Assembly (NCBI RefSeq): GCF_000328475.2
Contig: NC_026489.1
Location: forward strand, 496,001-560,000
From: Mycosarcoma maydis
Taxonomy: Eukaryota; Basidiomycota; Ustilaginomycetes; Ustilaginales
DNA: 64,000 bases
Direction: 5' to 3'
The notes below the pieces were generated by a model, which did no database searches, was not told the DNA's origin, and was given only the letters and a program-made list of their open reading frames with translations. Below, in pieces: positions 1-10,693 of the stretch. Numbering within the stretch: the stretch's first letter is position 1; every line of letters starts with the position of its first letter. A program made the translations under genes and the position numbers.

Positions 1-570
1 TGGATTTAGCTACAGTTACAGATGTACTGTACATCGGAAAGATCAAGAACACCGCACACCCACCGCGCACGCCCACGCAAATCCCTCATCAACAATTCAC
101 GAGTCCACGCCCGTGGTTCGGCGAATTCTGTGTTTTTTTTTTTAATCACTCACTCCCACGACTCGTGACTGCGTGTTCGAACTGCTTTCACACTTGTCGA
201 CTTTTTCATTGGTGATTCGATGCTCGTCCCCCACCCTGACAATCACGAATCACGAATATTGTGCTTATTCTCTAACATTTCACATGACACCAGAAGCCTC
301 ACGTATTCACGATTTTACCGCTACAAATCGTCAATGTCGTCAAGAACAGCAGCACGTCGCACAATCCTCGCGCTGGTGAAGTGGCCATTTGATCTAAGCG
401 AGGCGCAAAGCAATTTCAACAGAGTTGCAGCAGACATACAACGCTGATCATCGGCTCAGATCGGTTTTACTTGACGATGCTATTCACGATTGGTTTGGAT
501 TCTCTATGTATGTGCAAAACGAAGTGGGTCGTAGTAGCAAGCTAGCGACCGATCAACTAACTCTACGTGC
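1..570. other. Intergenic, downstream of eEF3 gene
   Basis: No coding region is supported here. The stretch holds short homopolymer and AT-rich segments and several copies of the dispersed ATTCACG/CGTGAAT motif (near 239-260 and 306-316). A related CTCGTGACTGC element lies near 162-172. It is the 3' flank of the minus-strand eEF3 gene. Confidence 0.6.
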
Positions 571-3500
571 TTACTCGTCATCCGTGTCGGGTTCGCGCTC
601 GCCACCGTATGTGAGCCAGCGGCTCAGACGCAGTCGACGTCGCTCCTCCTGTGCCTTCTTCTCGTTACGCGTGAGCTTCTTCTTGCCCTTCTTGGCCTTG
701 AACTTGGACATGTCCTGGTCACCTTCGTCGCCTGAACCCGCAGGTGTAGGCGCCGCCGACGAAGCTGGAGTACCTGCTTTCGACGCCAGCCGAGACGCCA
801 CCGTGCTGCCTGGCATCGGTGTGCCTGGCACAGACGCTCCTGGCGTCGATGCATTCTCCATCTCGTCCAAGAAGGCTCCCTCGGCCAGCTGCGCTTTGGT
901 TCTCGAAACAATGCGTCCGTGGTCCACGTTCCAGATCTCGGGACAAAGAGCACCGACAAACTCCATGTTGTGCGAGATGATCACCACCGCACCCGCCCAA
1001 TCGCGAATCGCCGTCGCCAATCCACCAAGCGCATCTCGATCCAAGTAGTTGGTTGGCTCGTCGAGCACCAGCACCTGCGGGTTATTCCACATGGCAGCTG
1101 CCAACACCACCTTGACCTTCTGACCGCCCGAGTAACCTCCCACTGCATGGTGCTGCGCAATCTCTCCTTGCAAACCAACCGCCTCAAGATGCTGTCGGAT
1201 CAGCTTGACGCTAATCTCGCGCGAACCGGCACCTTCTCGAGACGCCTCGAAATCGTCAAATTGCTGCACGAGCTTACTGAAGCCCAACTCAAGCAGACGC
1301 TCACGCGGGATCCACGAGTTGTTTCGGTGCTCGTAGCCAACCCACTTGATCTCGTACTGATACGACTTTTTGAGCTTCTGTCGTCCAACAATGTACTCGA
1401 CTCGGCGCGACTCGCCCGTGGTCGACTTGATCGGCGTCTCCATCTGCGCCTTTTCCTCGTCTGTCATCTTTCGCGATGCCTTTTCGGTCATCTCTCGATC
1501 ATGGCCGTCCTGGTATCGCCAGGCAATGTATTCCACCGCCGTTTTTTCTAGATGCTGCTCCAAGTGGTGGAATGCGTGCTGCGCCATCATGGCGATACGC
1601 AGATTCGGGTGCTTTTCCACCTTACCCTGCTGTGGCACTGTCTCACCCGTTAGCACCTTGATCAGCGTACTTTTACCGGCACCGTTGGGTCCCAGCACAC
1701 CCACTCGACTCGAAAGGCTGATTGCACACGAAGTGTCGTTCAACGACGGCTTGGTCATGCCAGGGTATGTAAACGTGCAGTTGGACATCTTGAGGATGGT
1801 ACGCGTGTTGGAGCGCACACCCATCAGCGAACCGGGTGGAGGAAAGGTAAACTTGACCGTGGTGGCGGCCAACGAGTAGTAGGCTTTTGCCTCTGGTTTG
1901 GTCTTGACAAAGTCCGAGAGGTTGCCCTTGTAGTAGCGCAGCTTCTTCTTCTCGTAGTGGATAATGTCGGTGCAGACGTTGTCCAGGAAGCCCGAGTCGT
2001 GCGAGACAGTGACAACCGTGATCTGGTTATTGGTCACCAGGAAGTTCTCGAGCCAAGCGATCGACTGAACATCCAAGTGATTCGTGGGCTCGTCGAGCAA
2101 GTACACCACGGCATCTGAGAGCATGGCACGTGCCAGCTCAAGCTTCATCTTCCAACCACCAGAGAGCGAGGCGACAGGGTTCTTTTGCTTCTCATCGTCA
2201 AAGCCGACTTCGCGCAGTTTCTGTGCCACCTCGTCGCGAGACTTGCCGACGAGCTTCTTGTCGTTGGCGATAAAGTCGATGATGGGCGTCGATCCGTCTT
2301 CACCCTGCAGACTGTGCTCCACCATGAGCGTACGCACCTGGTCCTGCGACGGGTAGCCCTCGACCTTGCCGTCGCGCATGGCTTTCAGCAAGGTCGACTT
2401 GCCGCTTCCGTTGGCGGCAACAATGCCGTATCGGTGACCGCGGTACAGCTTGAGTGTGGTGTGGTTGAGCAACAGCAGACCGCCGTAGGCGAGCGAGAAC
2501 TCGGTACGGCAGAGGCACTCGCCCGCCTCGTCGTCATCTTCCTCTTCCGAGTTGCCGAAGCGTGCCTTGTCCAACTCGATGTACGTCTTGCGCAGCTCGG
2601 CCGTAGCAGCCTGAGCAGCGTCGGCGTCCTTGCAAATTCGGCGCAGATATGGCTGCACATAGACGTCATCCCAGGCGCTGGCATGAAGTACGCGCTTGTT
2701 GGCGAGACGCACAATCGACTTGGCAAGGTATTCCACGCCGGTAAGTGCAAAAGTGTCGCTCTTGAGGTTGGCGTGCTCCTCAGGCACGTGGGGCTGAACA
2801 GCGGCGATGATAGCATCGAGAGCTGCACCGCGCTGTTGATCAAAGACCTTCTTGGGGTCTTCGGTGGTCGCCGCCTCGCCCACAGCAGCAGTAGCAGCAG
2901 TGAGCGTGTCGAGGGCGCTCTTTGCGTGCTCACGAACTTCGGGGAAACTGGCACCCTTTTCGATTCGCTCGACACCAGGAGTGAGCTCGGGCAAGAACTT
3001 GGCCGCCTCGTGAGGGTCGCGAACGAGCTTGCAGAGGTTGTCAACCACAACAACAGCCTGTCGCTGGACGTTCTGGCTTCGCTCATTCAGAGCACGAGCG
3101 AGCAGGGGAACCATGACGGCAAGCGCAGGGCCAGTAACCTCGGCGACAAACGTGGTTCCGGAGAGCTTCTTGATACACTCGGGCACGGCGTCAGGTTGAG
3201 CCATGCAGCCGACCAGATCCGGAATGAAAGGGCGGATGTCCTTGTTGTCCAGGCACGACTCGCAGACCTTGATGGCCGTCTTTCGTGCCTGCTTGGAGAT
3301 CTCTGCCTTGGTTTCGTGCATGGCCTTGGTGAGGTAGGGGATAAGTTCGACGAGTTGGTCGCCGATCTGCTCGCTAGCCGATCCACTGAGGCGACCAAGA
3401 AGCTTGAGTGCGCCAACCTTGGCCTGCCACTTTGCGCTACCGGAGCCAAGCACTTCATAGAGAACAGCAAGAAACTCGGGAGCCGCCTCAGGGGGAACCA

Positions 3501-3864
3501 GGGAGAGGAGCGAACCAGCCGCGGTTTCGGCGGCCTGACGAACGACATCGCCCTTGTCTGCGTAGAGTTCGAGGATAGCAGGAAGAGTGGAAAGAAGCCA
3601 TGGCTCTGCGCCAAGGGGTGAGGGGGCATTCTTGCCTCCGACCTTGACAAAGATGGCATTGAGGCCGATAGCAGCGGCTTCGCGCTCGTAACCGCTCTTT
3701 TTGTTTCTCGAGGCCTTGATGAGGCTGTCAAGGGTGCCTTCGGACTGAAGTACGCGAAGACCGTTGTTGTTGATGCGTTCGGCAAGCTTCTCTGCTGCAA
3801 CGTAGCATTCTTCGGCAGATGGTGCCTTGTAGAGGGCTTCAAGAGCCTGCGATACGCCCGACAT
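571..3864 (-). CDS. TEF3: Translation elongation factor 3 (eEF3), ABC-F-like ATPase
   Basis: Single-exon gene of 1097 aa. eEF3 is a ribosome-bound ATPase of fungi that helps release E-site tRNA during cytosolic elongation. The N-terminal ~330 residues look like HEAT repeats and are followed by a helical linker. ABC domain 1 has Walker A near residue 486 (GSGKSTLL), signature LSGGWKMKLELARAM and Walker B VYLLDEPTNHLD. ABC domain 2 has Walker A near 728 (GPNGAGKSTLIKVL), signature YSGGQKVKV and LVLDEPTNYLD. A chromodomain-like insert (about 820-885, EYIVGRQKLKKSYQYEIKWV) sits inside ABC2, which is the hallmark that separates eEF3 from other ABC-F proteins. The tail is Lys/Arg-rich (KFKAKKGKKKL), as expected for ribosome binding. 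It is slightly longer than yeast Yef3 (1044 aa), mostly through a Ser/Thr/Pro-rich segment before the basic tail. The start is the first ATG at 3864. Confidence 0.97.
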   Translation of the reverse strand: MSGVSQALEALYKAPSAEECYVAAEKLAERINNNGLRVLQSEGTLDSLIKASRNKKSGYEREAAAIGLNAIFVKVGGKNAPSPLGAEPWLLSTLPAILELYADKGDVVRQAAETAAGSLLSLVPPEAAPEFLAVLYEVLGSGSAKWQAKVGALKLLGRLSGSASEQIGDQLVELIPYLTKAMHETKAEISKQARKTAIKVCESCLDNKDIRPFIPDLVGCMAQPDAVPECIKKLSGTTFVAEVTGPALAVMVPLLARALNERSQNVQRQAVVVVDNLCKLVRDPHEAAKFLPELTPGVERIEKGASFPEVREHAKSALDTLTAATAAVGEAATTEDPKKVFDQQRGAALDAIIAAVQPHVPEEHANLKSDTFALTGVEYLAKSIVRLANKRVLHASAWDDVYVQPYLRRICKDADAAQAATAELRKTYIELDKARFGNSEEEDDDEAGECLCRTEFSLAYGGLLLLNHTTLKLYRGHRYGIVAANGSGKSTLLKAMRDGKVEGYPSQDQVRTLMVEHSLQGEDGSTPIIDFIANDKKLVGKSRDEVAQKLREVGFDDEKQKNPVASLSGGWKMKLELARAMLSDAVVYLLDEPTNHLDVQSIAWLENFLVTNNQITVVTVSHDSGFLDNVCTDIIHYEKKKLRYYKGNLSDFVKTKPEAKAYYSLAATTVKFTFPPPGSLMGVRSNTRTILKMSNCTFTYPGMTKPSLNDTSCAISLSSRVGVLGPNGAGKSTLIKVLTGETVPQQGKVEKHPNLRIAMMAQHAFHHLEQHLEKTAVEYIAWRYQDGHDREMTEKASRKMTDEEKAQMETPIKSTTGESRRVEYIVGRQKLKKSYQYEIKWVGYEHRNNSWIPRERLLELGFSKLVQQFDDFEASREGAGSREISVKLIRQHLEAVGLQGEIAQHHAVGGYSGGQKVKVVLAAAMWNNPQVLVLDEPTNYLDRDALGGLATAIRDWAGAVVIISHNMEFVGALCPEIWNVDHGRIVSRTKAQLAEGAFLDEMENASTPGASVPGTPMPGSTVASRLASKAGTPASSAAPTPAGSGDEGDQDMSKFKAKKGKKKLTRNEKKAQEERRRLRLSRWLTYGGEREPDTDDE

Positions 3865-5497
3865 GATGTGGATGACAATCGACGCTTTTGAGTGACAAGT
3901 TAGAGTCTAATAGAAAAAGCAAGTCCCTGGAGGCGAGTTTGTTCGTTTGAGGGGGTATCAAAGAGAGGAAGCCAGAGGAGACGAATCGCCTGCCCAGAGG
4001 AAAGAGTGGGCTGAAACCGTTATCGATGTTCAACCTGGGGCCTAAATGAAAGCCGACGATGAACCGGAACCAAGAGTGGTGGTAGAAACTAGACGGAAAC
4101 AAGGATGGATGACACCGTCTACAGCAGATTGGGATCCAAACTGTCGATGCACGTGGTGGTGGAAGAGAGAAGGGAATGGACTCTAGGATGAGAGCAAGAC
4201 AGCTAGCATCCCTTTGCTCAGCATTCGTGGTTACACAGAGCACAAATGGGTGCGTGGTGCGTGGTGCGTTGGTTGGTCGAGCTCGAGCATTTGAGCCGTG
4301 TGTTGCTCGCTGCTGCAATCACGAATCGCAAACATGGTAGAGTGAAATTTTTGCAGCAAGCAACTCGAAAATTTCGCGGATTTTTGGTGCGTGTTGAACT
4401 TTCTTCCAAAAAAGCGTGAAGAGTAAAAACTGTATGAGTCGTGAGTGGACTCACGCTGCAGAGCGCATTTCGGGTCGGTGAATAGTCGTGAATGAACAAG
4501 TTAATAGTCGTGAGTGAATCAAGAATCGGAAACCGTGGTCGACGCACGTTCACGGTTCTTGCTTCTCGTTGGAATTCATAATTCACCATTCACGATTTGA
4601 GCCTCTCAGATCCATTTCGTTTCAAATCCGATCAAGATTCACATTTCACGATTTCACGATAAATTCACGATTTACGATATTCACTTGAAAACCAAACAGA
4701 AAGGGAAAACGTGAAAAATACACGGCTGGCGGCTGCCTCCCGATTTGCGCATTTACGAGTGGGCAGCATCGGGGAGGGATGAGAAGGTCGAGATCGGCAC
4801 GCGTCGCGACTGACAACTTTCAGGTAAAGTTAAGATATCACGTATGGATTGTGGTGCTTTGCAGCAAGGACCCTTGAAACTCTTGACTGGCAGCCAACTC
4901 GTGACTTGGCAGCATTCACGATTCACGATTCACGATTCACGATTCACGATTCACGATTCACGATTCACGATTCACGATTCACGATTCACGATTCACGATT
5001 CACGATTCACGATTTGATTCACATTCACAATTACGCAACGAGCAACGAGCAAGGCGGCTGAAAATCACCAAGCGTCAAGGCAAGTCCACACGCCAGGGTG
5101 AGGGTCGTGGGTGTTGGTCTTGGAAAGCGAGACCGAAAGATACACACTCGCGAGTGTCGGACAGCTGTCTTTGCAGCACTCGTGACTGCTTCCGCTGTCA
5201 TTCGTGATTGTCTGGCGATGCTGAATGCGCCGCCTACCTCGACTCGCTCTTTCTGCTTTGTGGCGCCTCTTGCTAAACCTTTTCTCGCAACCAAGCAATC
5301 TCGGCTGCTGTTTCTCGTCCTTCAACCTCACGCTTGGCCACGTCGGCCTTTTCAGATCGCACTCAAAGTGGGCAGCTTATAATAGCGCTCCACCACCTCT
5401 CTCGGGATACGACCAACGACCAACAATATGCCTGTTCCTGTAACTTTGCGATAGTCGTCCAGAGGCGGGCGGTCCCGACAATACTCCAACCATCGTC
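3865..5497. other. Divergent promoter region between eEF3 and SFI1 genes
   Basis: A 1.6-kb region between two divergently transcribed genes, with no supported gene. It contains single and paired ATTCACG motifs (about 4583-4690) and a 14-copy tandem array at 4914-5014. A CTCGTGACTGC element lies near 5179. A strong promoter for the very highly expressed eEF3 should lie at the left side, but I see no diagnostic site. Confidence 0.55.
4914..5014. repeat. Tandem heptamer array (ATTCACG)x14
   Basis: Fourteen essentially perfect head-to-tail copies of the 7-bp unit ATTCACG run from 4914 to 5011, followed by ATT. The same heptamer, mostly as one to four copies, is scattered through most other intergenic regions of the window, so this looks like a local expansion of the dispersed motif. 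Confidence 0.95.
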
Positions 5498-8400
5498 ATG
5501 AATGGAAATCATCAGCCTCGAGATGAGCTCAAGGGTCCAAGAGTTTCGCAGTCTCGATATCAGTCCAGTCTTGGACTGCTCCGACAGAGTCTGCCTGACC
5601 CGAATCTACGAGGCGGCCTGCATCGTCCTCACTATCCATCGCCACTGTCCCAGTCGCCCTTGCAAGCCTCGATATCGTCCGCCTCCCATACCGCAGCCTC
5701 CGTTGCGAGCTCGTCCCGATCAACAATCACAACGTCCACAACTCCTCCCTCCACCTCGTCTCGCTTTTCGATCAATCAGGCGTTCAAGAGTTTGACAGAG
5801 CAAGACATCGAGTTCTTCGATCGGCTCATATCCACCTTGCCATCCCATGCTTCCGACTTCTCCCAGCTCAAGTCGGCCTACACCGCCCATTTGCCCGACG
5901 AGCTTGATCGCCGACAACGCAGAGCTGGCAGCACGCATCACACAACTCAGCTCGACTGGGATGCGCATCTCTGGTCTGTTTTGCTTAGTCTGGTCAAAGT
6001 GCGCGGTAAGAACTGGAGAGAGCGATGGGACTCGGTCCGTCTTGCTTTTGGTCTCGATCCGAACAGCGGCGATGAGACAGACTTGGGTGCATCCACGCAG
6101 AGCACTAGCACAAGCACAAGCGCAACAGCCAGCCCGACACAGGAGCATGATTCGCATGAATCCCTTGAATCCCCTGAATCGCATCGACAGTTCTTGCCAC
6201 ACAAGCCAACCGCGCTAGCTCCGCCACACTCTTTTCCACCACAGCAGATGCCATCACATCCATCTTTTCGGCCTTCTCAATACGATCTTGGTCTTCCACG
6301 GTCAAGCAGTCCGCCTCCGAGGCATCGTCAGACCGATAAGTCAACATCAAAGTCGGAAACGTTGCATGATGATCCTGCCGACGAGCACGGATCACAACTG
6401 TCGCAGTCGCCACCTCATGGCCCCATCTCTGCGATACAGGCTCGTCTGAGGCGTTTGATGCAGTCCGACGAACACGACAATCCCGTCAACGCTGAGCCCT
6501 CGGAGCTTCAGTCGTCCAATCAAGCAAGCTACGGTCGCCATATCGATTTCTCAGGCAACGCTCTTCGGCTACCAAACGATGCTAAGCGACGCTTCGACCA
6601 GCTCGTACAATCCTCGCAATCCGCCCGCGCTACGTTACGGCAGTCTCAACTGGCCGAGCAAGCGCGCCAAGAACTCAATATTTCGAGCCAACAACTACAA
6701 GCAGCAGACTTGTGGAGAGCACGTAAGCTGTTGCAGAATTGCTTGGCATGGTGGATGACCCTAACTCGTCAACAGCTTGCAAAGAGTCAAAACGCAGCCG
6801 ATGCAAGTGCTCGCGTTCTCGTCGAAAAATCCTTGCAACGATGGAAAACGCAGGCGCAGAGCTCTCTGCAATCTAGACGTGTTGGTGAGAAGACGGATCG
6901 AGTTCGTTGTACCCTGACAGCATTCCGAACATGGAAGCGGCTCACCTTGACGGCCAGAGAGCGCCGGGAAGATTCTAAGAAAGATTCGATGCGCGCCGCA
7001 TACTATGCAACAACTTCAGCGGTCAAAAAGAGGTTGTTGAAAGACACCTTTCTGGCTTGGAAACAACAACACATGCAGCGCTGTGCCGACACCGTCCGAA
7101 AACGACATCTGCAGAGCGGTGCTTTCGCCTTGTGGCAACTGCGTTCATCGCACATCAAACAGCTTCAGTCCCGAGAAAACATCTTCAAGGTCACCCAAAA
7201 TCACTCCATCCTCTCACAGGCTTACGAGCGGTGGTCGGATCGCTCAGAAAAGGTCAGGGCTTTGCGTCTTTTTCAACATCACCGTGATCGGCTCTTGATC
7301 TTGCACTTGGTTCACACCTGGCGCCAACGCACGTTGCTCTGCGGGCTTTCGCGCGCATTCAGTCAACGTCGGCTGAAACTCGCCGCTCTCGACAGCTGGA
7401 AGCAATCTCTCGAGAAACAACAGCTGCGCCGCAAACAAGAGGCTTTCTCCAATCGATGGCGAACACGTCGGCTTAAACAAAATGCCATGGCTCTCTGGCT
7501 TCGACAGAAGCAAAAAGTTGAGAGAATGCAACGTGAAGCTATTGACATGCAAGTTCACCTTCAAAAAGACAAAGTGGCTGATCTCTTCCACCACTGGCAA
7601 GTGCGTTCACGTGCCGCTCTTTTCGAACGAGTTTGCGCAGCAGGCATATTGGAACGCACCTTTTCCCACTGGAAGCATAGCTACACTGCATTGACTATCA
7701 GCTTGAACCAGCGCGAATCTGCCATCGTCCTTCGTCGTAACGAAAGCATCAAAGTAGCCCATTTCTTTCGATGGAGACAACTTGCAAAGCAAATACGCGA
7801 CCGAGAAGCACACGCACAGGCGCACAGAAAGCAATCGATATGTACCCGCTTCTTTCTCATCTGGCGAAACAAACAGCTCCAGCATCGTCTTGTTGGCCAA
7901 AAATCGGAAGCTGTCTCTGACTACTTTACACTGCGCTCCACCTTGCACCAGTGGCAACAAAGGCTCCGCGAGCGCCGTGGCGATGCCAGAGAGGCTGGTC
8001 ATAATCGACGCCTTGTCGAGCAAGTCTTCGACATCTGGAGATCCAAGGCAGCCAAGCAACAACGTCTGGAAACCGTGTTGCAACAGTTTCTGGCACAGAG
8101 TAATGGAAAGCTTGCTCGAATGTACCTTGACCAATGGGTCACCAAGATCATCGAGGTGCGAAACAGAGAGCTCGAAGTCAAAGAGCAGCGCGAGAAGCGC
8201 TTGCTCAAGGCGGCGTTCTATGCGTGGATCGAGGCTTGCCTGCGACACGATGATCTGCTGGCGCTCATGAACAGCTACATCGACGTCAAAGAGGAAGACA
8301 GCAAAAGGCTCATCTTCCTGCACTGGCTTGAATATGCTCGCGAGCAAAAACAGAGACGGCACAAGGCAGAGACCCTAGCGAACTCGACACGAATTAAAAC

Positions 8401-9634
8401 GCTGGCTACTATGTGGAGCGGCTGGCGGGACAAACTTAAGGAACGTGCACTAGCATCTCAAGAATACGAGATGCTGGTGCGACGTCAGCAACTCTCACAA
8501 CAATGGGCACTGCATGCATGGCAATCACGGACGCTGTTGCTTCCAGCCATACGAATGCGCAACACCTCGCTCAAGCGGAGCACTTTCCAACAATGGCGAC
8601 GAAACCTGCCTTGCGTTCAGATGTCCAACCAGGCGACAAGTATGGTTCGAAAGCGACTTGTGCAACAAAGCTGGCAAATGTGGAAAGAAAACCTCAAGGC
8701 TCGGCGCCAGTTCCGCGCTGCAGCCAGATTTGGTGCCGGAAGCATCTCTGCACAACGTCTGCGCTCTTTGGCTTTAGCCGCGACTCGCTCCACGTTATCT
8801 TCCTCTCCTTCTGCCCCACACTCTTGGTCTCCCACTCGGGCAATGCCACCTGAATGTTCATCTCCTCACTCAGCCACACCTCTGCCGCGGCCGAGGACCA
8901 GCATGGCTCTCCGTACTTCAGCGCCGACAAACAACCAAGCCCTTCCACTTCGTTCCGGGCGATCCGGTCAAAGGGACCCAAGCTTCTCCCGACGAGCAAC
9001 ATCGGTACCGCGACATCTAGAAACGAGCTTCACGAGCGAGTCGATTCAGTCTTCTCGCTTTCGATCAGACGGTGGTGCGCTGAGGCCCGAAGCTGTATCA
9101 CCCTCCAAGGAAGCGAGTGCGCGAAGGGCAAGGAGTGCTGCTGCCGCGGTTTCGGCTACGCCCACCTCGAACAGTATCAGTGAACAGAGTCGATTCTCTT
9201 TGGCGATGAAATCTTCCACCTCTTCCATCTCGGCCACGCATGCACACGCACCACAAAGCGCACACGACGCTGTCTTGAAAAGTAGGCGTCAAACTCACAC
9301 TGTCGACAAGGGACCGACGCTTTGCTCGGCGGCACAGAGGAGCTCTCTGCACGGCAACAAGCCAAGGAATACCGACTCGGATTTCGCAACAAGAGTCAAG
9401 CGATCTGCAAAGTACGAGCGCTCGCAGTTCGAGATACCAGACGCGCTAGATTTTGATCCGGCTGCCAGTGACGATGGTCTGGAGTCGCGCAATTCGGTTC
9501 AATCTGCTCCTGCGCGATCGACAGCGGTCGACACGTCGCGTACACCAAGAAAGTCGCTCGCCGTCGCCCAAGATATGATCCTACAGTTGCGTGCGAAAGC
9601 GGCATCTCGACAGCAACAGCATCGTCTTGAATGA
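5498..9634 (+). CDS. SFI1: Sfi1-like spindle-pole-body/centrin-binding repeat protein
   Basis: Single-exon gene of 1378 aa starting at ATG 5498. About 22 degenerate repeats with a central aromatic-Trp core (for example AFRTWKR, TFLAWKQ, AFALWQL, TFSHWKH, AFYAWIE, TFQQWRR) occupy roughly residues 405-1090. This pattern matches the long alpha-helical, centrin/Cdc31-binding repeats of Sfi1. In yeasts Sfi1 builds the spindle-pole-body half-bridge and controls its duplication. The N-terminal ~400 residues and the C-terminal ~280 are Ser/Pro/Gln-rich and likely disordered. The tail carries several Ser/Thr-Pro sites, consistent with the cell-cycle kinase control known for Sfi1. The neighbouring eEF3 is unrelated in function. 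Alternative: another centrin-binding repeat protein, but repeat number and layout favour Sfi1. Confidence 0.85.
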   Translation: MNGNHQPRDELKGPRVSQSRYQSSLGLLRQSLPDPNLRGGLHRPHYPSPLSQSPLQASISSASHTAASVASSSRSTITTSTTPPSTSSRFSINQAFKSLTEQDIEFFDRLISTLPSHASDFSQLKSAYTAHLPDELDRRQRRAGSTHHTTQLDWDAHLWSVLLSLVKVRGKNWRERWDSVRLAFGLDPNSGDETDLGASTQSTSTSTSATASPTQEHDSHESLESPESHRQFLPHKPTALAPPHSFPPQQMPSHPSFRPSQYDLGLPRSSSPPPRHRQTDKSTSKSETLHDDPADEHGSQLSQSPPHGPISAIQARLRRLMQSDEHDNPVNAEPSELQSSNQASYGRHIDFSGNALRLPNDAKRRFDQLVQSSQSARATLRQSQLAEQARQELNISSQQLQAADLWRARKLLQNCLAWWMTLTRQQLAKSQNAADASARVLVEKSLQRWKTQAQSSLQSRRVGEKTDRVRCTLTAFRTWKRLTLTARERREDSKKDSMRAAYYATTSAVKKRLLKDTFLAWKQQHMQRCADTVRKRHLQSGAFALWQLRSSHIKQLQSRENIFKVTQNHSILSQAYERWSDRSEKVRALRLFQHHRDRLLILHLVHTWRQRTLLCGLSRAFSQRRLKLAALDSWKQSLEKQQLRRKQEAFSNRWRTRRLKQNAMALWLRQKQKVERMQREAIDMQVHLQKDKVADLFHHWQVRSRAALFERVCAAGILERTFSHWKHSYTALTISLNQRESAIVLRRNESIKVAHFFRWRQLAKQIRDREAHAQAHRKQSICTRFFLIWRNKQLQHRLVGQKSEAVSDYFTLRSTLHQWQQRLRERRGDAREAGHNRRLVEQVFDIWRSKAAKQQRLETVLQQFLAQSNGKLARMYLDQWVTKIIEVRNRELEVKEQREKRLLKAAFYAWIEACLRHDDLLALMNSYIDVKEEDSKRLIFLHWLEYAREQKQRRHKAETLANSTRIKTLATMWSGWRDKLKERALASQEYEMLVRRQQLSQQWALHAWQSRTLLLPAIRMRNTSLKRSTFQQWRRNLPCVQMSNQATSMVRKRLVQQSWQMWKENLKARRQFRAAARFGAGSISAQRLRSLALAATRSTLSSSPSAPHSWSPTRAMPPECSSPHSATPLPRPRTSMALRTSAPTNNQALPLRSGRSGQRDPSFSRRATSVPRHLETSFTSESIQSSRFRSDGGALRPEAVSPSKEASARRARSAAAAVSATPTSNSISEQSRFSLAMKSSTSSISATHAHAPQSAHDAVLKSRRQTHTVDKGPTLCSAAQRSSLHGNKPRNTDSDFATRVKRSAKYERSQFEIPDALDFDPAASDDGLESRNSVQSAPARSTAVDTSRTPRKSLAVAQDMILQLRAKAASRQQQHRLE

Positions 9635-10142
9635 GCTTTTGGCATCCATGCTATGCAGGCCACTTCGGATATCGATATCAATCGGAACCATTCGAACAAT
9701 GTGGTTCTGTACAACGACCAAATGTGGTCCAATGGCACGACAAGCTTTTTTGATACGCGAGACTGAGTCTCATAAGCCTTGCAGTCTTGTAACAAGACGA
9801 CAGAGGTGTGCTGAGCAACGTGCGTTGATGGACGAGCGAATCAGATCATCCACTTGTCTTGTTTCCTTGGCGTGTTGAACAAGTGCAATCGTGCAGACAT
9901 TCGTGGTTGATAAGGTCATTCACTCGCTATGATTGAACAAACGCACCGGATTTTAATATGCGGGGATATGGGGAGTGAGACAGGGGGCTAAGTCGAGCCA
10001 AACAGTCGACTAGACGTTTGAGACATCTACAGTTTCAGCTGCCATGTCATGCTCTGCGTTTCTGCGTCGCGTAGCCTTTACTGTGCCAAGCATGCTTGTT
10101 CTGACGCTTGAGAAACTGACGAGAAGCACGGCTAATTCAGCG
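9635..10142. other. Intergenic, boundary between SFI1 and the secreted-protein island
   Basis: About 500 bp between the 3' end of the plus-strand SFI1-like gene and the 3' end of the first minus-strand small secreted protein gene. I see no gene, RNA or repeat here. Confidence 0.5.
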
Positions 10143-10693
10143 TTACTTGGCGATAACGAGAGGCCCGTTGACCGGACAGTGGAGGAAGCTAATCAGATCC
10201 GAGAAGTCATTGCGCTTATTGATCGAATAGGACAAGCAACCGCTTTGGGTATCTCCGGCTTCGACAACCACCGAGTGACGGTCAGTCGAAAAAGCGGCAC
10301 GTCCACTGTCCATTGGACCGGCGAAAACCGCGACCAACTCTGGTGGCGTGCAAAAGCCAACAAAGCACCAAGCGTAAAGCGCCAAGCACAAAGCACAAAG
10401 TGAATGGATGGCTGTTAGTCACTGAGTTCGGGACGATCACGAATCTTGTTTTCATGTCACACGACTAACTTACGCCTATGGTTAGCCGGGTTCAAGTCGA
10501 GCACTCCATTTTCGAGCGAGTTCACGACAGCGACGCCGTCGTCCGACTCAAAGCACGTATACGATGTGTCGCGAGGAACAGTGCCGCCTCCGTTGCAATA
10601 CAGCGACCATGTGTCGCCATCAGCTGCACGAACCGTGTTGTGCAGAAGCGCCACTACGAAAAGAGAAAGCAGAGTCAACGTTTGGCGCTGCAT
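10143..10693 (-). CDS. Small secreted four-cysteine protein, island paralog A (candidate effector)
   Basis: Two-exon model, complement of 10143-10339 and 10474-10693, giving 138 aa. The donor GTAAGT (10473) and acceptor CAG (ending 10340) enclose a 134-nt phase-1 intron, and the total length is divisible by three. The N-terminus is a clear signal peptide (MQRQTLTLLSLFVVALLHNTVRA, then ADGDTW). The mature protein of about 115 aa has four cysteines in the contexts LYCNGG, YTCFES, SGCLSY and LHCPVNGP, ending PLVIAK. The same architecture recurs at 11511-12038 and 13946-14464, and TCFES/ACFES and CPV.GP are near-identical between A and the copy at 13946. I do not recognise a named family. In size, signal peptide, cysteine pattern and clustering it resembles smut biotrophy effectors (a Mig1-type family is one comparison to make). 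Function unknown. Confidence 0.72.

Noticed and set aside
425..1048. Plus-strand open frame of 207 aa over the 3' end of the eEF3 gene
   Set aside because: Antisense shadow of a highly codon-biased gene; low-complexity translation without domain or signal.
2185..3621. Plus-strand open frame of 478 aa antisense to eEF3
   Set aside because: Long antisense frames are common opposite biased eEF3-type genes; the minus-strand frame has complete family motifs.
4914..5014. CRISPR-like or telomere-like array
   Set aside because: Units are 7 bp with no spacers and differ from the fungal telomere repeat TTAGGG; this is a simple tandem repeat.
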